DNA from: Peribacillus simplex
Lineage (GTDB): Bacteria; Bacillota; Bacilli; Bacillales; DSM-1321
Length of the DNA: 64,000 nt
NCBI RefSeq assembly: GCF_001578185.1
Contig: NZ_CP011008.1
Span: forward strand, 1,020,001 to 1,084,000
Direction: 5' to 3'
In this document: one piece after another, positions 9,352 to 18,404 of the stretch
Numbering within the stretch: the stretch's first letter is position 1
Layout of the letters: every line of letters starts with the position of its first letter
The notes under the pieces: model-generated
Databases searched by the model: none
Told to the model about the DNA's origin: nothing
What the model saw: only the letters and a program-made list of their open reading frames with translations
Translations under genes and position numbers: made by a program

Positions 9352-9624
9352 AACGATTCCTCCATGTTTTAAAATTTAGGGTTTATTTCCAGGATTATGA
9401 ATTAATGATAACAAAAGTGCTTTCGAAATGTATAAAAAATTTTAATAATAATTACGTAACGAACGAAATAACTATCTTTTTTTAATAAAATAGGCTGATG
9501 AATTTAAAAAAACGCACTTTTTGTCTTGGAAACTAAAATTTGAATTACGTAATAAAAAGAAACAAGATATAATACAATTGTCATAAATTTTCCAAAATAT
9601 AAAATAAATAAAAAGAGTAAATGC

Positions 9625-10126
9625 ATGACCCAATCGATAATAGGGACGAAAAGAAAGGTGGAAAGCCCTCTTGCATCGATAGCAGGAATTAAAATTCTTT
9701 AAAAAGGGGGGACTTATAATGCGGCAGTGGCAGCGAGTGTATGTTTGGATGTAGTTTATCCGCATATGACCGGGCTTGGTTGAGATACTTTCTGGCTTAT
9801 ATATGAAAAGAAGGACGAAAAAACTCGTACTAATAATGGAAGCGGGCGCGCCTGAAGAAATGTCAATCTTGGAGCATATAGAGGAGAAAAGAAGATCCCT
9901 TTTCGCGGGGTAAGAAGCGCACCTTACAGTTCCTGGGATGGTAGACGGTTGTGGTGAGATATTGAAAGAATGTGGAACACTTATGCTAGCTGAAGTTCTA
10001 GAGCCGGCGATCCAGTATGCTGAAGATGGTTTTCCGATTACGAAAAATCAAGTAATGTGTACCGAAAGAAATTGGGATTGGCTTTCGAAGGCACCGACGT
10101 TAAAGAAGGGAGTCTATAAAATATAA
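9625..10126 (+). pseudogene. ywrD: Gamma-glutamyltransferase relic (YwrD-like), N-terminal part only
   Basis: Frame by frame this stretch reads as the large-subunit start of gamma-glutamyltranspeptidase. It shows VESPLASIAGIKIL, a stop, KGG, NAAVAASVCLDVVYPHMTGL, a stop after GLG, DTFWLIYEKK, NGSGRA, a frameshift, then TVPGMVDG and ILKECGTLMLAEVLEPAIQY followed by AEDGFPITKNQV. All are typical of the family in order. There are at least two in-frame stops and one or more frameshifts, and the whole catalytic small subunit (nucleophilic Thr) is absent. B. subtilis has ywrD in the same neighbourhood as ywrABC, so this is the decayed ortholog. Only the segment 9938-10126 remains open. Confidence 0.78.
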
Positions 10127-10163
10127 AAGAAACAACGGTTGTGTTTAAATGACTACCGTTGTT
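10127..10163 (-). terminator. Terminator of the 52-aa membrane protein gene
   Basis: A perfect 9-base stem (AACAACGGT/ACCGTTGTT) with a 15-base loop lies directly after the stop codon of the minus-strand gene and is followed on that strand by a T-rich run. Confidence 0.7.
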
Positions 10164-10322
10164 TTATTTTCGTGAAAATAAAAGAGTGCTTAAGGCAATA
10201 AGTAAAATCAAGCCCCCTAGAGCTGCAGGGATCATTCCGAAACTGCCGCATAAATAAATAAAGGTAAATACGGGAAACACCAAAACCAAAAACACTTTAA
10301 AAACATACGTATTTTTTGTCAT
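10164..10322 (-). CDS. Small two-helix membrane protein, 52 aa
   Basis: From the ATG at 10322 (ribosome site GGGAGG 6 bases before it) the product has a short basic N-terminus (MTKNTYVFK), two hydrophobic helices (about 9-27 and 31-48) joined by a short Gly-rich turn, and ends LFSRK. A longer frame extends upstream to 10379 but lacks a ribosome site. Its function is unknown; such small membrane proteins are common in Bacillaceae. It is flanked by the gamma-glutamyltransferase relic and a gene-poor stretch. Confidence 0.6.
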   Translation of the reverse strand: MTKNTYVFKVFLVLVFPVFTFIYLCGSFGMIPAALGGLILLIALSTLLFSRK

Positions 10323-10692
10323 AAAATACCTCCCTCTATAGAATATCACAATAATAGGGGAATATAAGCCAATTAGCAATATCCTAAACTTTTACAAGCA
10401 GTATGGACTTACCCCCTTCAAGTAGATAGCTTAAAAAAAGACTAGGCTACCCTCATTATTTAATAATTTAGGACAACCTGAATCTTGAATTCTTTGAATA
10501 AGTTTGAAATTTATCCACTTTTTTAGCCATAATTAAAATCCCCTCCAAGTAATAGTGTAATATCCATGTTTTTTCATGGACTTTTTACACTGTCTACTTT
10601 AAGGGGATAATATCAATAGGCAGCCTTTTTTAAAGTGACTGCTCTATAGGGGACATTTTAATATATAACACCAATCAACTATTTTAATGATG
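10323..10692. other. Gene-poor stretch with one long imperfect palindrome
   Basis: No gene is visible. Bases 10554-10591 form an imperfect hairpin (AGTGTAA..TCCATG paired with CATGGA..TTACACT around a T6 loop). It could be a terminator-like or mobile-element end structure; I cannot decide which. Confidence 0.35.
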
Positions 10693-11565
10693 TTATTCTT
10701 CCCGAATGACTAATAACACACCAATAAAAATTAATATTGTACCTATCCAAAAAGACAAGCCGATTTGTTCACCTAGTATTAACCACCCTAAAAAAGTTCC
10801 CACTATAGGTTGTAAAAAGAAAAATAATCCACCACTTGATGCGGTAAGCATTTGCAGTCCGCGATTCCACAGTAAAAAGGCACATGCTGTGGAAATAACG
10901 CCCAAGTATAAAAGGCCGCCCCATATGGATGGATGCATGATTGCTTGAAAATCAAGCTCATCTAATCGACTAATCGTAATAGGTGTTAAAAAGACAATTG
11001 CCACAAGCACAGCATATGTCGTTATAACGATTTGTGAATATTGCCCAGGTACACGTTTAATTAGAACAGACATGAGTGCCCAGGTTAATGCAGCAAAAAG
11101 CAGTGATACGCCCCCAAGTTGGTGAGATGAGCCGATATGGGCATTTCCGACAATGATACCGACACCGATCGTCGCTAAAATAACAGAAATTGATTTTTTT
11201 AAAGTTATCTTTTCTTTTAAAACGATACGTGCAAATATCACCATAAATGCAGGTGTTGTTGAAGTAATGATGGCTCCCATTTGTGCAGTAGATAGTAGCG
11301 TACCGACTTCCTGGGTTACGATAGATATTGTGTTTCCAACAAGTCCTATAATGAAAACCAAAAGCCAGTCCCGTTTTTCAATCCGCCAAGATTGTTTTGT
11401 TATGAAACCAATAGTTAGCAATGCTAAAATCGCAATTACATATCGTAATAATACTAATTCAAGTGGTGGAACAACGTCTACCACAACTTTTACCACAACA
11501 TACATCCCGCCCCAAATGCTAGCAGCGAGTGATAAATATAAAGAACCTAATATAGTGTTTTTCAT
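10693..11565 (-). CDS. EamA/DMT-superfamily transporter
   Basis: This is a 290-residue protein with ten hydrophobic helices and the internal duplication of the EamA domain (about 5-140 and 152-288). The first half starts LAASIWGGMYVVVKVVVDVV and the second has LLFAALTWALMSVLIKRV, the two repeat starts. The second repeat ends in a Gly-rich LGWLILGEQIG segment. Relatives export amino acids or small metabolites, or import nucleotide sugars; the substrate cannot be read. It is a single-gene unit transcribed leftward. Confidence 0.85.
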   Translation of the reverse strand: MKNTILGSLYLSLAASIWGGMYVVVKVVVDVVPPLELVLLRYVIAILALLTIGFITKQSWRIEKRDWLLVFIIGLVGNTISIVTQEVGTLLSTAQMGAIITSTTPAFMVIFARIVLKEKITLKKSISVILATIGVGIIVGNAHIGSSHQLGGVSLLFAALTWALMSVLIKRVPGQYSQIVITTYAVLVAIVFLTPITISRLDELDFQAIMHPSIWGGLLYLGVISTACAFLLWNRGLQMLTASSGGLFFFLQPIVGTFLGWLILGEQIGLSFWIGTILIFIGVLLVIREE

Positions 11566-12250
11566 TTTGTACCCTCCGTTTTAACTAAATATTCCCAGTC
11601 CTTAACGGAGATGCAATTTTCTACCGTTAAGGAAGAATAACTGCAGGTACATCATTTTCGAATAGCGGTGACCACAACATCGGCTTTCAGCTCTCTTTCA
11701 AAAATATTTACATTCAATGATTTTAGTTAATTATAAAGCTATTCCAAGCTGTTACTGATCATTCGATTCAATAATCAGTAAGTTATATTAAATATACAAG
11801 ATTTTAGTGATTTATAAACCAACAAATAATAGTTTTAGACACAGCGTAACTCCCTTGAAAATCTTCCATTAAAAAACTACTTTACACATTGAACCCATTT
11901 TTTCCGGCATGATTGCAAAAGAGGGATCTCCCGGTTGACGATATGTAGAAACCCCACCAGTGGTTAATAGGAAAAGGTAGGGTTTTGTCAGGTGTTTTAA
12001 GCTTAAGTATACTGTCTTGATTGACGAATAATCTTTTCTTTTATTTTAATGTAAGATTGAAAAATGGATTATAATTGGAATGAAAAGAAGGATTTATAGG
12101 GAAGGGAAACAAATGGTACAGTTGATGTTAGTCAAATTGTCGGCAGCGGTAATGATGAAGTAATAAAGCTGGAAAGAAAAAACGTGGATTAGGATTAAAA
12201 GGCTCCCTTAAAGAGTTTAATCCTAATCCACCATTAAGTTGAATTTTTTA
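11566..12250. other. Eroded stretch containing cassette copy 1
   Basis: No intact gene is seen. Bases 11949-12250 match 19002-19330 in order: a terminator with AAACCCCACC/GGTAGGGTTT (11949-11986), a short broken frame beginning with a Trp-Asn-Glu-Lys-Lys-type start near 12064, and the phrase GTCGGCAGCGGTAATGA. A perfect hairpin follows at 12184-12231. Together with the 70-aa gene just to the right, it forms a unit present twice in the window. The upstream part (11566-11940) shows nothing I can name. Confidence 0.5.
12184..12231. terminator. Perfect 16-bp stem terminator
   Basis: GTGGATTAGGATTAAA pairs perfectly with TTTAATCCTAATCCAC around a 16-base loop, placed between the broken plus-strand frame and the convergent 70-aa gene. 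An equivalent, less perfect structure stands at 19241-19313 in the second cassette copy. Confidence 0.75.
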
Positions 12251-12269
12251 GTGCATGACCTTTCCAGCA

Positions 12270-12482
12270 TCACAATCGGTTATATTTTCGTTCGATTTTC
12301 CTGAACTCATCTGATAGTTCAAATAAGGTGTGTAATACTGCTGTTTGAATATATAGATTCATATAATTATCATTGCTCTTCTTTTGAAAAGATAAATCAT
12401 GTTTTTCATTAATTTTCCGAGTTATACATTCATTAATTTCGCTCCACATTTCTTTTGTTCCTTCTTTAATTTTAGTCTCCAT
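12270..12482 (-). CDS. Hypothetical small protein, 70 aa (intact cassette copy)
   Basis: The ATG at 12482 has AAGGAG 10 bases upstream; a TTG at 12515 opens the same frame but carries no ribosome site. The product is charged and predicted all-helical: an N-terminal METKIKEGTKEMWSEIN segment, then a middle with QTAVLHTLFELSDEFRKIE and a basic end. No family is recognised. A broken paralog of the C-terminal 30 residues lies at 19331-19430, so the sequence has been duplicated. Conservation of the ending (EEFRKIERKY in the relic) suggests it was a real protein. Confidence 0.6.
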   Translation of the reverse strand: METKIKEGTKEMWSEINECITRKINEKHDLSFQKKSNDNYMNLYIQTAVLHTLFELSDEFRKIERKYNRL

Positions 12483-12677
12483 AATCTCCCACTCCTTTTT
12501 TATTAGTTTATCCAATCTATTACATTCTTATACTTATTTTTTTGCCAAGCTGGTAACTTTTTTATCTTAAAATTAATATCTACTGTTCAAGTTATGATTC
12601 ATTGCGTTGAAAAGGAGAGAGAAGCGACTATAGGGTTAGTCCACAATTAGTTTTTTGTAGAAATTAATAACCAAAAT

Positions 12678-13877
12678 TTGCTTAAAGCATTTGAGGATCT
12701 GGACAATGCAGGGAAATTGACCTTAAGATACGATTTAGGGTTATGGGCTGATGAAACCAAAGGGACAGAGCAGATTGGGAGATTTAAAGAAGCGCGTGAC
12801 AAATATCAAGGAGAGTTGTACAAAATAGATACAATTAAAATATTTTCTGACGGCGTCGGTGACAATCAACTGGTTTGGGATCAAGAGATTTTAGAGGAGA
12901 CCGTGGCTGCTTTAGATAAAGAGGGTTTCCGCGTCTATATCCATGCGATTGGCAATCAGGGATTTTACCCCAGTGGTAATTCTTTGGACGCTTTTGAATA
13001 TGCAGCTAAAGTAAATGGAAAAAGAGATTCCCGACATGTGATTACCCATCTCGACTGGGTTCGGGAAGATGATGTTTCCCGGTTTAAGGACTTAGGGGTA
13101 ATACCTGTTCCTCAGCCCGCCTGGTTTGGTAATGATTGGTATGATGATGTGAGAGTTGAAGAGTTGAAGAATCTTAATCGGATGAATAGCTATTTTGAAG
13201 CCGGAATACCCGTTGCTTCATCAAGTGATTTTCCTTCCACCAGTGAATTTCTAAGTGACTTCCGGCCTTTTACAGGAATAGAGGTAGGGGTAACAAGATT
13301 GGATCGGGACAAAACCGATCAAACCGATCTAAAGAAAGTATTATGGCCTAAGGAAAAAGCATCTCTCGAGGAGATGATTACTAGCTATACAATCAACGGG
13401 GCTAATGTGATTTTCGCAGAGGATGAAAGAGGCTCTATTGTAGTGGGCAAAAAAGCAGACTTGATTGTTTTGGATAAAAATCTCTTCGAGATTCCAGAAA
13501 CGGAAATTAATGAAACGAAGATCTTGTTGAATTTGTTTGAGGGGAAGGAAGTATTCCGTGATCCCACGTTTATAAATGCATCCTATATAAAGACACTTGT
13601 TGAGCAATTCGAAGAAGATGGGGAAATTGTCAACCATGGTGTTGCCCGTTCACTACAGGCACATTTGGATACAGTTGTCCGTTTTGAAAAACTGGAAGCA
13701 GCCAAAAGGATTGTCAAGCACCTTCAAAGGTTTAACAAGTTACTTGATAAGCATAAAAAAGATGGGTTGATATCCGAAGATGCGTATAACACCCTTAAAA
13801 CTTGTACTGTTTTTTTAATTAAGAAGTGGCAAAAAGATTGCAATAAAGACTTGGGTTACCAAGTTGATGTCGAATAA
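12678..13877 (+). pseudogene. YtcJ-type amidohydrolase with FIMAH tail, N-terminal half missing
   Basis: The 399-residue frame opens at a TTG without a ribosome site and starts in mid-family. It keeps the C-terminal half of the TIM barrel (IHAIGNQG, HVITHLDWV, ASSSDFP) and the closing beta-domain GSIVVGKKADLIVLDKNLF. A C-terminal domain of about 85 residues follows (SYIKTLVEQFEEDGEI to WQKDC) that looks like the FIMAH helical module seen on Bacillus extracytoplasmic hydrolases. The first about 250 residues are missing, including the HxH metal motif. The intact paralog at 15680-17305 lacks the tail. Without the metal site the product cannot be an active hydrolase, so I call it a pseudogene. 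Confidence 0.75.
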
Positions 13878-14123
13878 TGTAGTTTCAAGGGGAGGGATGT
13901 TCGTGGTCCCTTTTCTTATACTCATAAATAAATAAGTTTTGAGTGCTTTTACTATATGACACAGTAATAATAAGCATTAATCGCATCTTAAACAATCGCG
14001 GGATTTGCGTGTCATACCAGATACAATTTATCGATGACTCCATTACAGCACGTAGCTTATTTCGAACCTTATTCGTATCAACAAGAATACACGGTGAGAC
14101 ATCTTCATAGCTAACGACTATTT
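13878..14123 (-). other. Spacer with a possible minus-strand gene fragment
   Basis: On the minus strand, about 14108-13990 is open and reads SPCILVDTNKVRNKLRAV and onward for about 40 residues without a start codon or ribosome site. It may be a relic of a gene beginning with a PLP-fold barrel domain, but this is weak. No other feature is seen here. Confidence 0.25.
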
Positions 14124-14155
14124 ATGCAATCTTAAATAATTGGTGCAATATTGCA
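14124..14155. promoter_or_regulatory. Candidate upstream activator site for the sigma-54 promoter
   Basis: The perfect palindrome TGCAATATTGCA at 14144-14155 has another copy of the half site (ATGCAAT) at 14124-14130. It lies about 90-120 bases upstream of the -24/-12 promoter, the usual distance for an enhancer-binding activator. The activator is not encoded in the window. Confidence 0.5.
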
Positions 14156-14242
14156 TAAAACTATTAATCTATTAAAAAATCTGTATATTGTAATTATTTC
14201 GAATGTATCGGTAATTAAATCGTTAAATAATTAATCTCTGCT

Positions 14243-14258
14243 TGGTACGGTATTTGCA
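14243..14258 (+). promoter_or_regulatory. Sigma-54 (SigL) -24/-12 promoter
   Basis: The sequence TGGTACGGTATTTGCA fits the consensus TGGCAC-N5-TTGCA, with the invariant GG and GC exactly ten bases apart. The expected start is about 12 bases after the GC, leaving a leader of about 28 bases to the permease ATG at 14297. It should make transcription of the permease/amidohydrolase/nitrilase operon dependent on an enhancer-binding activator. Confidence 0.75.
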
Positions 14259-14296
14259 TATAAGTTAATTAATCACGAATAAGGGTGGAGTGATAC

Positions 14297-15652
14297 ATGG
14301 AGAATGCAAAATTAAGACGTTCGTTAACAGTGTTTCCTTTAGTGCTATTTGGATTGGCTTATATGGCACCTACAACAGTGTTTTCTACTTATGGGGTTGT
14401 TGCGGAAATAACGAAAGGGATGGTGCCTGCTGCTTATATCATAGCTTTAGTTGGTATGTTATTTACAGCCTATAGTTATGGTCAAATGGTTAAGGCCTAC
14501 CCTGTTGCCGGTTCTGCATATACATTCACTCAAAAGGCTTTTAATCCTCACCTTGGATTCCTAGTGGGCTGGGTTATCCTATTGGACTATTTATTTTTGC
14601 CAATGATCAATGGGTTACTGATCGCCATTTACTTAAACGCATATTTTCCATCCGTTCCTTTTTCCGTCTGGTTAATTGGCTTTGTAATTTTAATCACCAC
14701 TGTAAATATAATTGGAGTGAAAATAGCAACAAAAATAAATCTTTTACTAGTTGCCTGTCAATTCTTAATAATAGTTATATTTACATTCCTGTCAATTAAA
14801 GGGTTGCTTAACGGAATGGGTTCAGGAACATTATTCATGAGTTCTCCATTTGTGAATGGAGATATACCACTATCTTTAGTATTAGCGGGATCTTCCATTT
14901 TATGTTTATCCTTTTTAGGATTTGATGCTGTTACTACATTTTCAGAGGAAACCATTAATCCTAAAAAGGTAATACCAAAGGCTATTTTCCTCGTCGCATT
15001 AATAGGGGGAGGTCTGTTTGTCACCATCTCATACATCAGTTACCTTGTTTACCCAAATTTCCAAGCCTTTAAAGATGCAGATTCCGCCTCCTTGGAAATT
15101 GCTATGTACATCGGGGGTAATTTATTTCAATCTATTTTTCTAGCAGGTTATATTACCGGGGGGCTGGCGTCTGGTTTATCAGCTCATGCAAGTGTTTCGC
15201 GACTTTTGTATGCGATGGGGAGAGATGGAGTTCTTCCAAAGAGAATTTTCGGTCATATTCATCCAAAATTTCAAACTCCAACACACAACATCATCTTAGT
15301 GGGCATTTTTGCTTTATCTGCGTTATTTATTGATTTAGTGACAGCATCATCCTTTATTAACTTTGGAGCGCTCGTGGCATTTACGTTTGTTAATCTTTCG
15401 GTTATTTCCCATTATTTTATTAAAGAAAAACAGCGAAACGGAATTAACACACTAAAGTACCTAATATTGCCGCTGATTGGTACTGGTTTCACAATTTGGT
15501 TATGGACAAGTCTTGATTCAAAGGCACTTTTACTCGGACTGGGATGGTTTGGAATTGGTTTCATCATGCTCCTTTCTAATACGAAAATGTTTAGTAAACG
15601 GCCACCAGAGCTTTCTTTTGATAGTGCGATTGAAAAAGAAATTCAAGCATAA
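14297..15652 (+). CDS. APC-family amino acid/amine permease
   Basis: This 451-residue protein has 12 hydrophobic helices. The first carries the APC pattern LFGLAYMAPTTVFSTYGVV, and LAGSSILCLSFLGFDAVTTF with EET appears in helix 6, where APC carriers bind substrate. A GGTGGAG ribosome site precedes the ATG. It is the first gene of a three-gene operon behind the sigma-54 promoter, with an amidohydrolase and a nitrilase-family amidase downstream. That context suggests uptake of an amide-containing nitrogen source or an amine; the exact substrate is not visible. Confidence 0.85.
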   Translation: MENAKLRRSLTVFPLVLFGLAYMAPTTVFSTYGVVAEITKGMVPAAYIIALVGMLFTAYSYGQMVKAYPVAGSAYTFTQKAFNPHLGFLVGWVILLDYLFLPMINGLLIAIYLNAYFPSVPFSVWLIGFVILITTVNIIGVKIATKINLLLVACQFLIIVIFTFLSIKGLLNGMGSGTLFMSSPFVNGDIPLSLVLAGSSILCLSFLGFDAVTTFSEETINPKKVIPKAIFLVALIGGGLFVTISYISYLVYPNFQAFKDADSASLEIAMYIGGNLFQSIFLAGYITGGLASGLSAHASVSRLLYAMGRDGVLPKRIFGHIHPKFQTPTHNIILVGIFALSALFIDLVTASSFINFGALVAFTFVNLSVISHYFIKEKQRNGINTLKYLILPLIGTGFTIWLWTSLDSKALLLGLGWFGIGFIMLLSNTKMFSKRPPELSFDSAIEKEIQA

Positions 15653-15679
15653 AAGCTATATTCATTGAGGAGGACAAAA

Positions 15680-17305
15680 ATGGTAAAGGCAGACATCATT
15701 CTTTCTGGTCAACATGTTTTCACTGGGTTACAAGATGAGCCAATAAAAGCAGCTATCGCTATTAAAGATAATAAAATTATTAAAATCGGTTCTAAAGAAG
15801 ATATAATGTCATTCCTTGGAAATCAAACAAAAGTGTATGACATGGATGACGGACTAATTATTCCGGGATTTCATGATTTTCATATGCACATTATGATGGG
15901 AAGCATTTTACAGAAGGACAGTGCCAAATTATTTGATGCAGTTTCAGAAGAAGATGCAGCCAAAATAGTAGGTGAATTTGCAGAAACGAGATCAAATGAT
16001 GAGTGGATATTTGGTGTCGGTTGGGATCATACCAATTGGAAGAACAAAGTGCTGCCACATAGAACAACACTAGATAAATATATTAGTGATCGCCCTGTTT
16101 TATTATTCAATGCAGAAGTGCATTACGCATGGATCAATAGTAAAGCAATGGAAATGATTCAATTAACGAGGGATACCCCAGATCCGGAATATGGAGAAAT
16201 TGGAAAAGATGAAAATGGGGAACTGACAGGCCTTCTATTTGAACAGGCAATTGGGTATGCATCAGAACATGCCTACAAATTATCGAAAGATAAACGTGTA
16301 AAACTATTCCAAGGTTTTCTTAATGAAACAAAAAGATTGGGAATTACGTCCGTTAATGATTTATACGGAGCTAAAATTGCGCCAAATCCATTAGACGATC
16401 TTGAAATTTTTAAGGAATTTGAGAGAGAAGGGTTACTTACAACCAGAATTCACTTTTCGCCGGAGTTAAAAATGGATTTAGCTGTCGCAAAGGAATTACA
16501 AAAAAAATATCAGTCAGACAAGCTCACCTTTTCTGGATTAAAACAATTTATAGATGGTGTTGTGACAAGTCATACTGCTTTTTTATTGGATCATTACAAA
16601 GACCGTCCAGATACAAAAGGCGGAACAACTTATCCAGCTGAAACAATTAAACAATTAGTAAAAAAGGCAGATAAGGAAAATTTTCAAATTCGTTTCCATG
16701 CAATTGGTAACGGTGCAGTCCGCTTAGCATTGGATGCATTTGAAGAAGCGAGAAACGTAAATGGAGAAAGGGACGCCAGACATGTCATTGAACATGTGGA
16801 GGTATTGCATCCAGACGATGTTCATCGCTTTAAGGAATTAAATGTAATCGCCTCATTTCAATCTAAACATATTGAATTAATGGAAAGCGAGGCATATACG
16901 GCCAGAATCAGTGAAAAACAACAACCACTCTATTATCCTATCAAAACACTCGTGGATACTGGTGCTAAAATTGCCTTTGGTACAGATTTTCCTGTAGTGC
17001 CCTTAAATCCCATGATGGGTATTTATCAGGCAATCACCAGAAAAGATTTAACCGGGAAGGCGTGGCAAGAGTCGGAAGGAATAACATTAGCTCAAGCGTT
17101 AAAATATTACACGGCTACACCGGCATTCGGGTCTCTCAGAGATAAAGAATTAGGTACTTTGGAAGCAGGGAAGATAGCGGATATCGCAGTATTAAATAAA
17201 AATTTATTTAGCATATCAACAGAGGAAATTCTTGAAACAGAAGTGAAGATGACGATTATGGATGGAATGGTCGTATATGAAAACCAGGTCGTTCAAACTG
17301 TATAA
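15680..17305 (+). CDS. YtcJ-type metal-dependent amidohydrolase
   Basis: From the ATG at 15680 (GAGGAGG ribosome site 5-6 bases before; the TTG at 15665 is part of that region) the protein has 541 residues. The HxH metal motif is at residues 68 and 70 (FHDFHMHIM). A barrel follows with GVGWDHTNW, FIDGVVTSHTAFLLDHY, FHAIGNG, HVIEHVE and the late Asp in AFGTDFPV. The C-terminus has the usual GTLEAGKIADIAVLN. The domain order and length are normal for YtcJ amidohydrolases, which hydrolyse amide or related bonds. The neighbours (permease upstream, nitrilase 33 bases downstream) suggest a small catabolic pathway for a nitrogenous compound. Confidence 0.88.
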   Translation: MVKADIILSGQHVFTGLQDEPIKAAIAIKDNKIIKIGSKEDIMSFLGNQTKVYDMDDGLIIPGFHDFHMHIMMGSILQKDSAKLFDAVSEEDAAKIVGEFAETRSNDEWIFGVGWDHTNWKNKVLPHRTTLDKYISDRPVLLFNAEVHYAWINSKAMEMIQLTRDTPDPEYGEIGKDENGELTGLLFEQAIGYASEHAYKLSKDKRVKLFQGFLNETKRLGITSVNDLYGAKIAPNPLDDLEIFKEFEREGLLTTRIHFSPELKMDLAVAKELQKKYQSDKLTFSGLKQFIDGVVTSHTAFLLDHYKDRPDTKGGTTYPAETIKQLVKKADKENFQIRFHAIGNGAVRLALDAFEEARNVNGERDARHVIEHVEVLHPDDVHRFKELNVIASFQSKHIELMESEAYTARISEKQQPLYYPIKTLVDTGAKIAFGTDFPVVPLNPMMGIYQAITRKDLTGKAWQESEGITLAQALKYYTATPAFGSLRDKELGTLEAGKIADIAVLNKNLFSISTEEILETEVKMTIMDGMVVYENQVVQTV

Positions 17306-17338
17306 GATAAAAAATAATAAAAGTGAGGTAGTGAGAAG

Positions 17339-18238
17339 ATGTCAAAAGTAAAAGTTGGCCTTATTCAAATTCGTTGCGGAGAATCCATTGAGCAAAATAT
17401 TCAAAAAACGATAGAGAAAATAAAAGAAACAGTAAATAAAGGTTCACAAATCGTTTGCCTACAGGAATTATTTTCTTCGCAATATTTTCCGCAAACGGTC
17501 AGTGTGAAAAATTATGATTTAGCTGAAGATGTAGATAGCGGTACATTAGCCGAAATGGGTGAATTAGCAAAGGAATTAGCAATTGTCTTGATTGTACCTT
17601 TTTACGAAAGAGCAGGTGCCGGTATTTATTTTAATAGTGCAGCTGTATTTGATGCTGATGGAGAATGTTTAGGGATTACAAGAAAAAATCATATTCCGGA
17701 TGGTCCCCAGTATCATGAAAAATATTATTTCGTTCCAGGCAATACAGGGTATCCTGTCTATGAAACGGCTTATGGAAAAATAGGAGTCGGGATTTGTTGG
17801 GACGAGTGGTTTCCAGAAGTTGCTCGAATTTTGAGCTTACAAGGTGCAGAAATATTATTCTATCCTTCCGCTATTGGTTCAGAACCAGATCATCCCGAGA
17901 TATCAACAAGATCATCCTGGGAAAAGGCAATTTCTGCTCACGGCATTTCTAATGGTGTATTTGTTGCTGCGACAAATCGAGTGGGCCAGGAAAAGGATGT
18001 GAATTTTTACGGCGGTTCATTCATTAGCGATACATTCGGGAATATTTTAGCTTCACTTGATGAGGAAGAAGGAATTATCGTGCAAGAAATTGATTTAAAA
18101 GAAATAGAAGAGACTAGAAAAATGCTGCAATTCTTTAGAGATCGACGTGTCGATACATACGGACCTATATTACAAAAAGAAATACTTCCAACCCCATCCA
18201 CTTCAAAAAAGGGAACAAGCAAAGCACTGTTTAGTTAA
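17339..18238 (+). CDS. Nitrilase-superfamily amidase, N-carbamoylputrescine amidase-like
   Basis: The catalytic triad is visible as Glu43 (LQELF), Lys116 (TRKNHIPDG) and Cys153 (GICWDEWFPEVAR). The Cys motif and the HIPDGPQYHEKYYFVPGN loop are those of N-carbamoylputrescine amidase (AguB) and N-carbamoyl-amino-acid hydrolases, at the usual length (299 aa). It would release ammonia and CO2 from a carbamoyl group, or ammonia from an amide. A GAGGTAG ribosome site precedes the ATG. It is the last gene of the sigma-54 operon. The substrate assignment is from the family only; a different omega-amide is possible. Confidence 0.85.
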   Translation: MSKVKVGLIQIRCGESIEQNIQKTIEKIKETVNKGSQIVCLQELFSSQYFPQTVSVKNYDLAEDVDSGTLAEMGELAKELAIVLIVPFYERAGAGIYFNSAAVFDADGECLGITRKNHIPDGPQYHEKYYFVPGNTGYPVYETAYGKIGVGICWDEWFPEVARILSLQGAEILFYPSAIGSEPDHPEISTRSSWEKAISAHGISNGVFVAATNRVGQEKDVNFYGGSFISDTFGNILASLDEEEGIIVQEIDLKEIEETRKMLQFFRDRRVDTYGPILQKEILPTPSTSKKGTSKALFS

Positions 18239-18321
18239 TCATTAAAAACGGCAGGTATGATTACCTGCTCAGACTGTAGACAAAACTTGATAATGATTGA
18301 GTTTGCCGAATTTGTTATTTT

Positions 18322-18394
18322 ACACTCCGGGCACTCGCTTACCGCGGTCCCCAAGGCGTCCTTTGCCCCTGTGGGTTCTCCCTTGGACGCGCTA
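18322..18394. repeat. GC-rich dispersed-repeat-like element
   Basis: The block containing CACTCGCTTACCGCGG, then GGCGTCCTTTGCCCC and CCTTGGACGCGCT, is far more GC-rich than its surroundings. It resembles the CACTCGCTTTCCGCGGG family of short dispersed intergenic repeats seen in Bacillus-type genomes. GCGTCC and GGACGC halves can pair, so it may fold. A perfect short hairpin (GCAGGTA/TACCTGC) lies just upstream at 18250-18267. Confidence 0.5.
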
Positions 18395-18404
18395 AATTTT
18401 AGGT

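Noticed and set aside
9472..9765. 97-residue minus-strand frame
   Set aside because: Composition is aromatic/Cys-rich without motif, and it lies antisense to the start of the gamma-glutamyltransferase relic.
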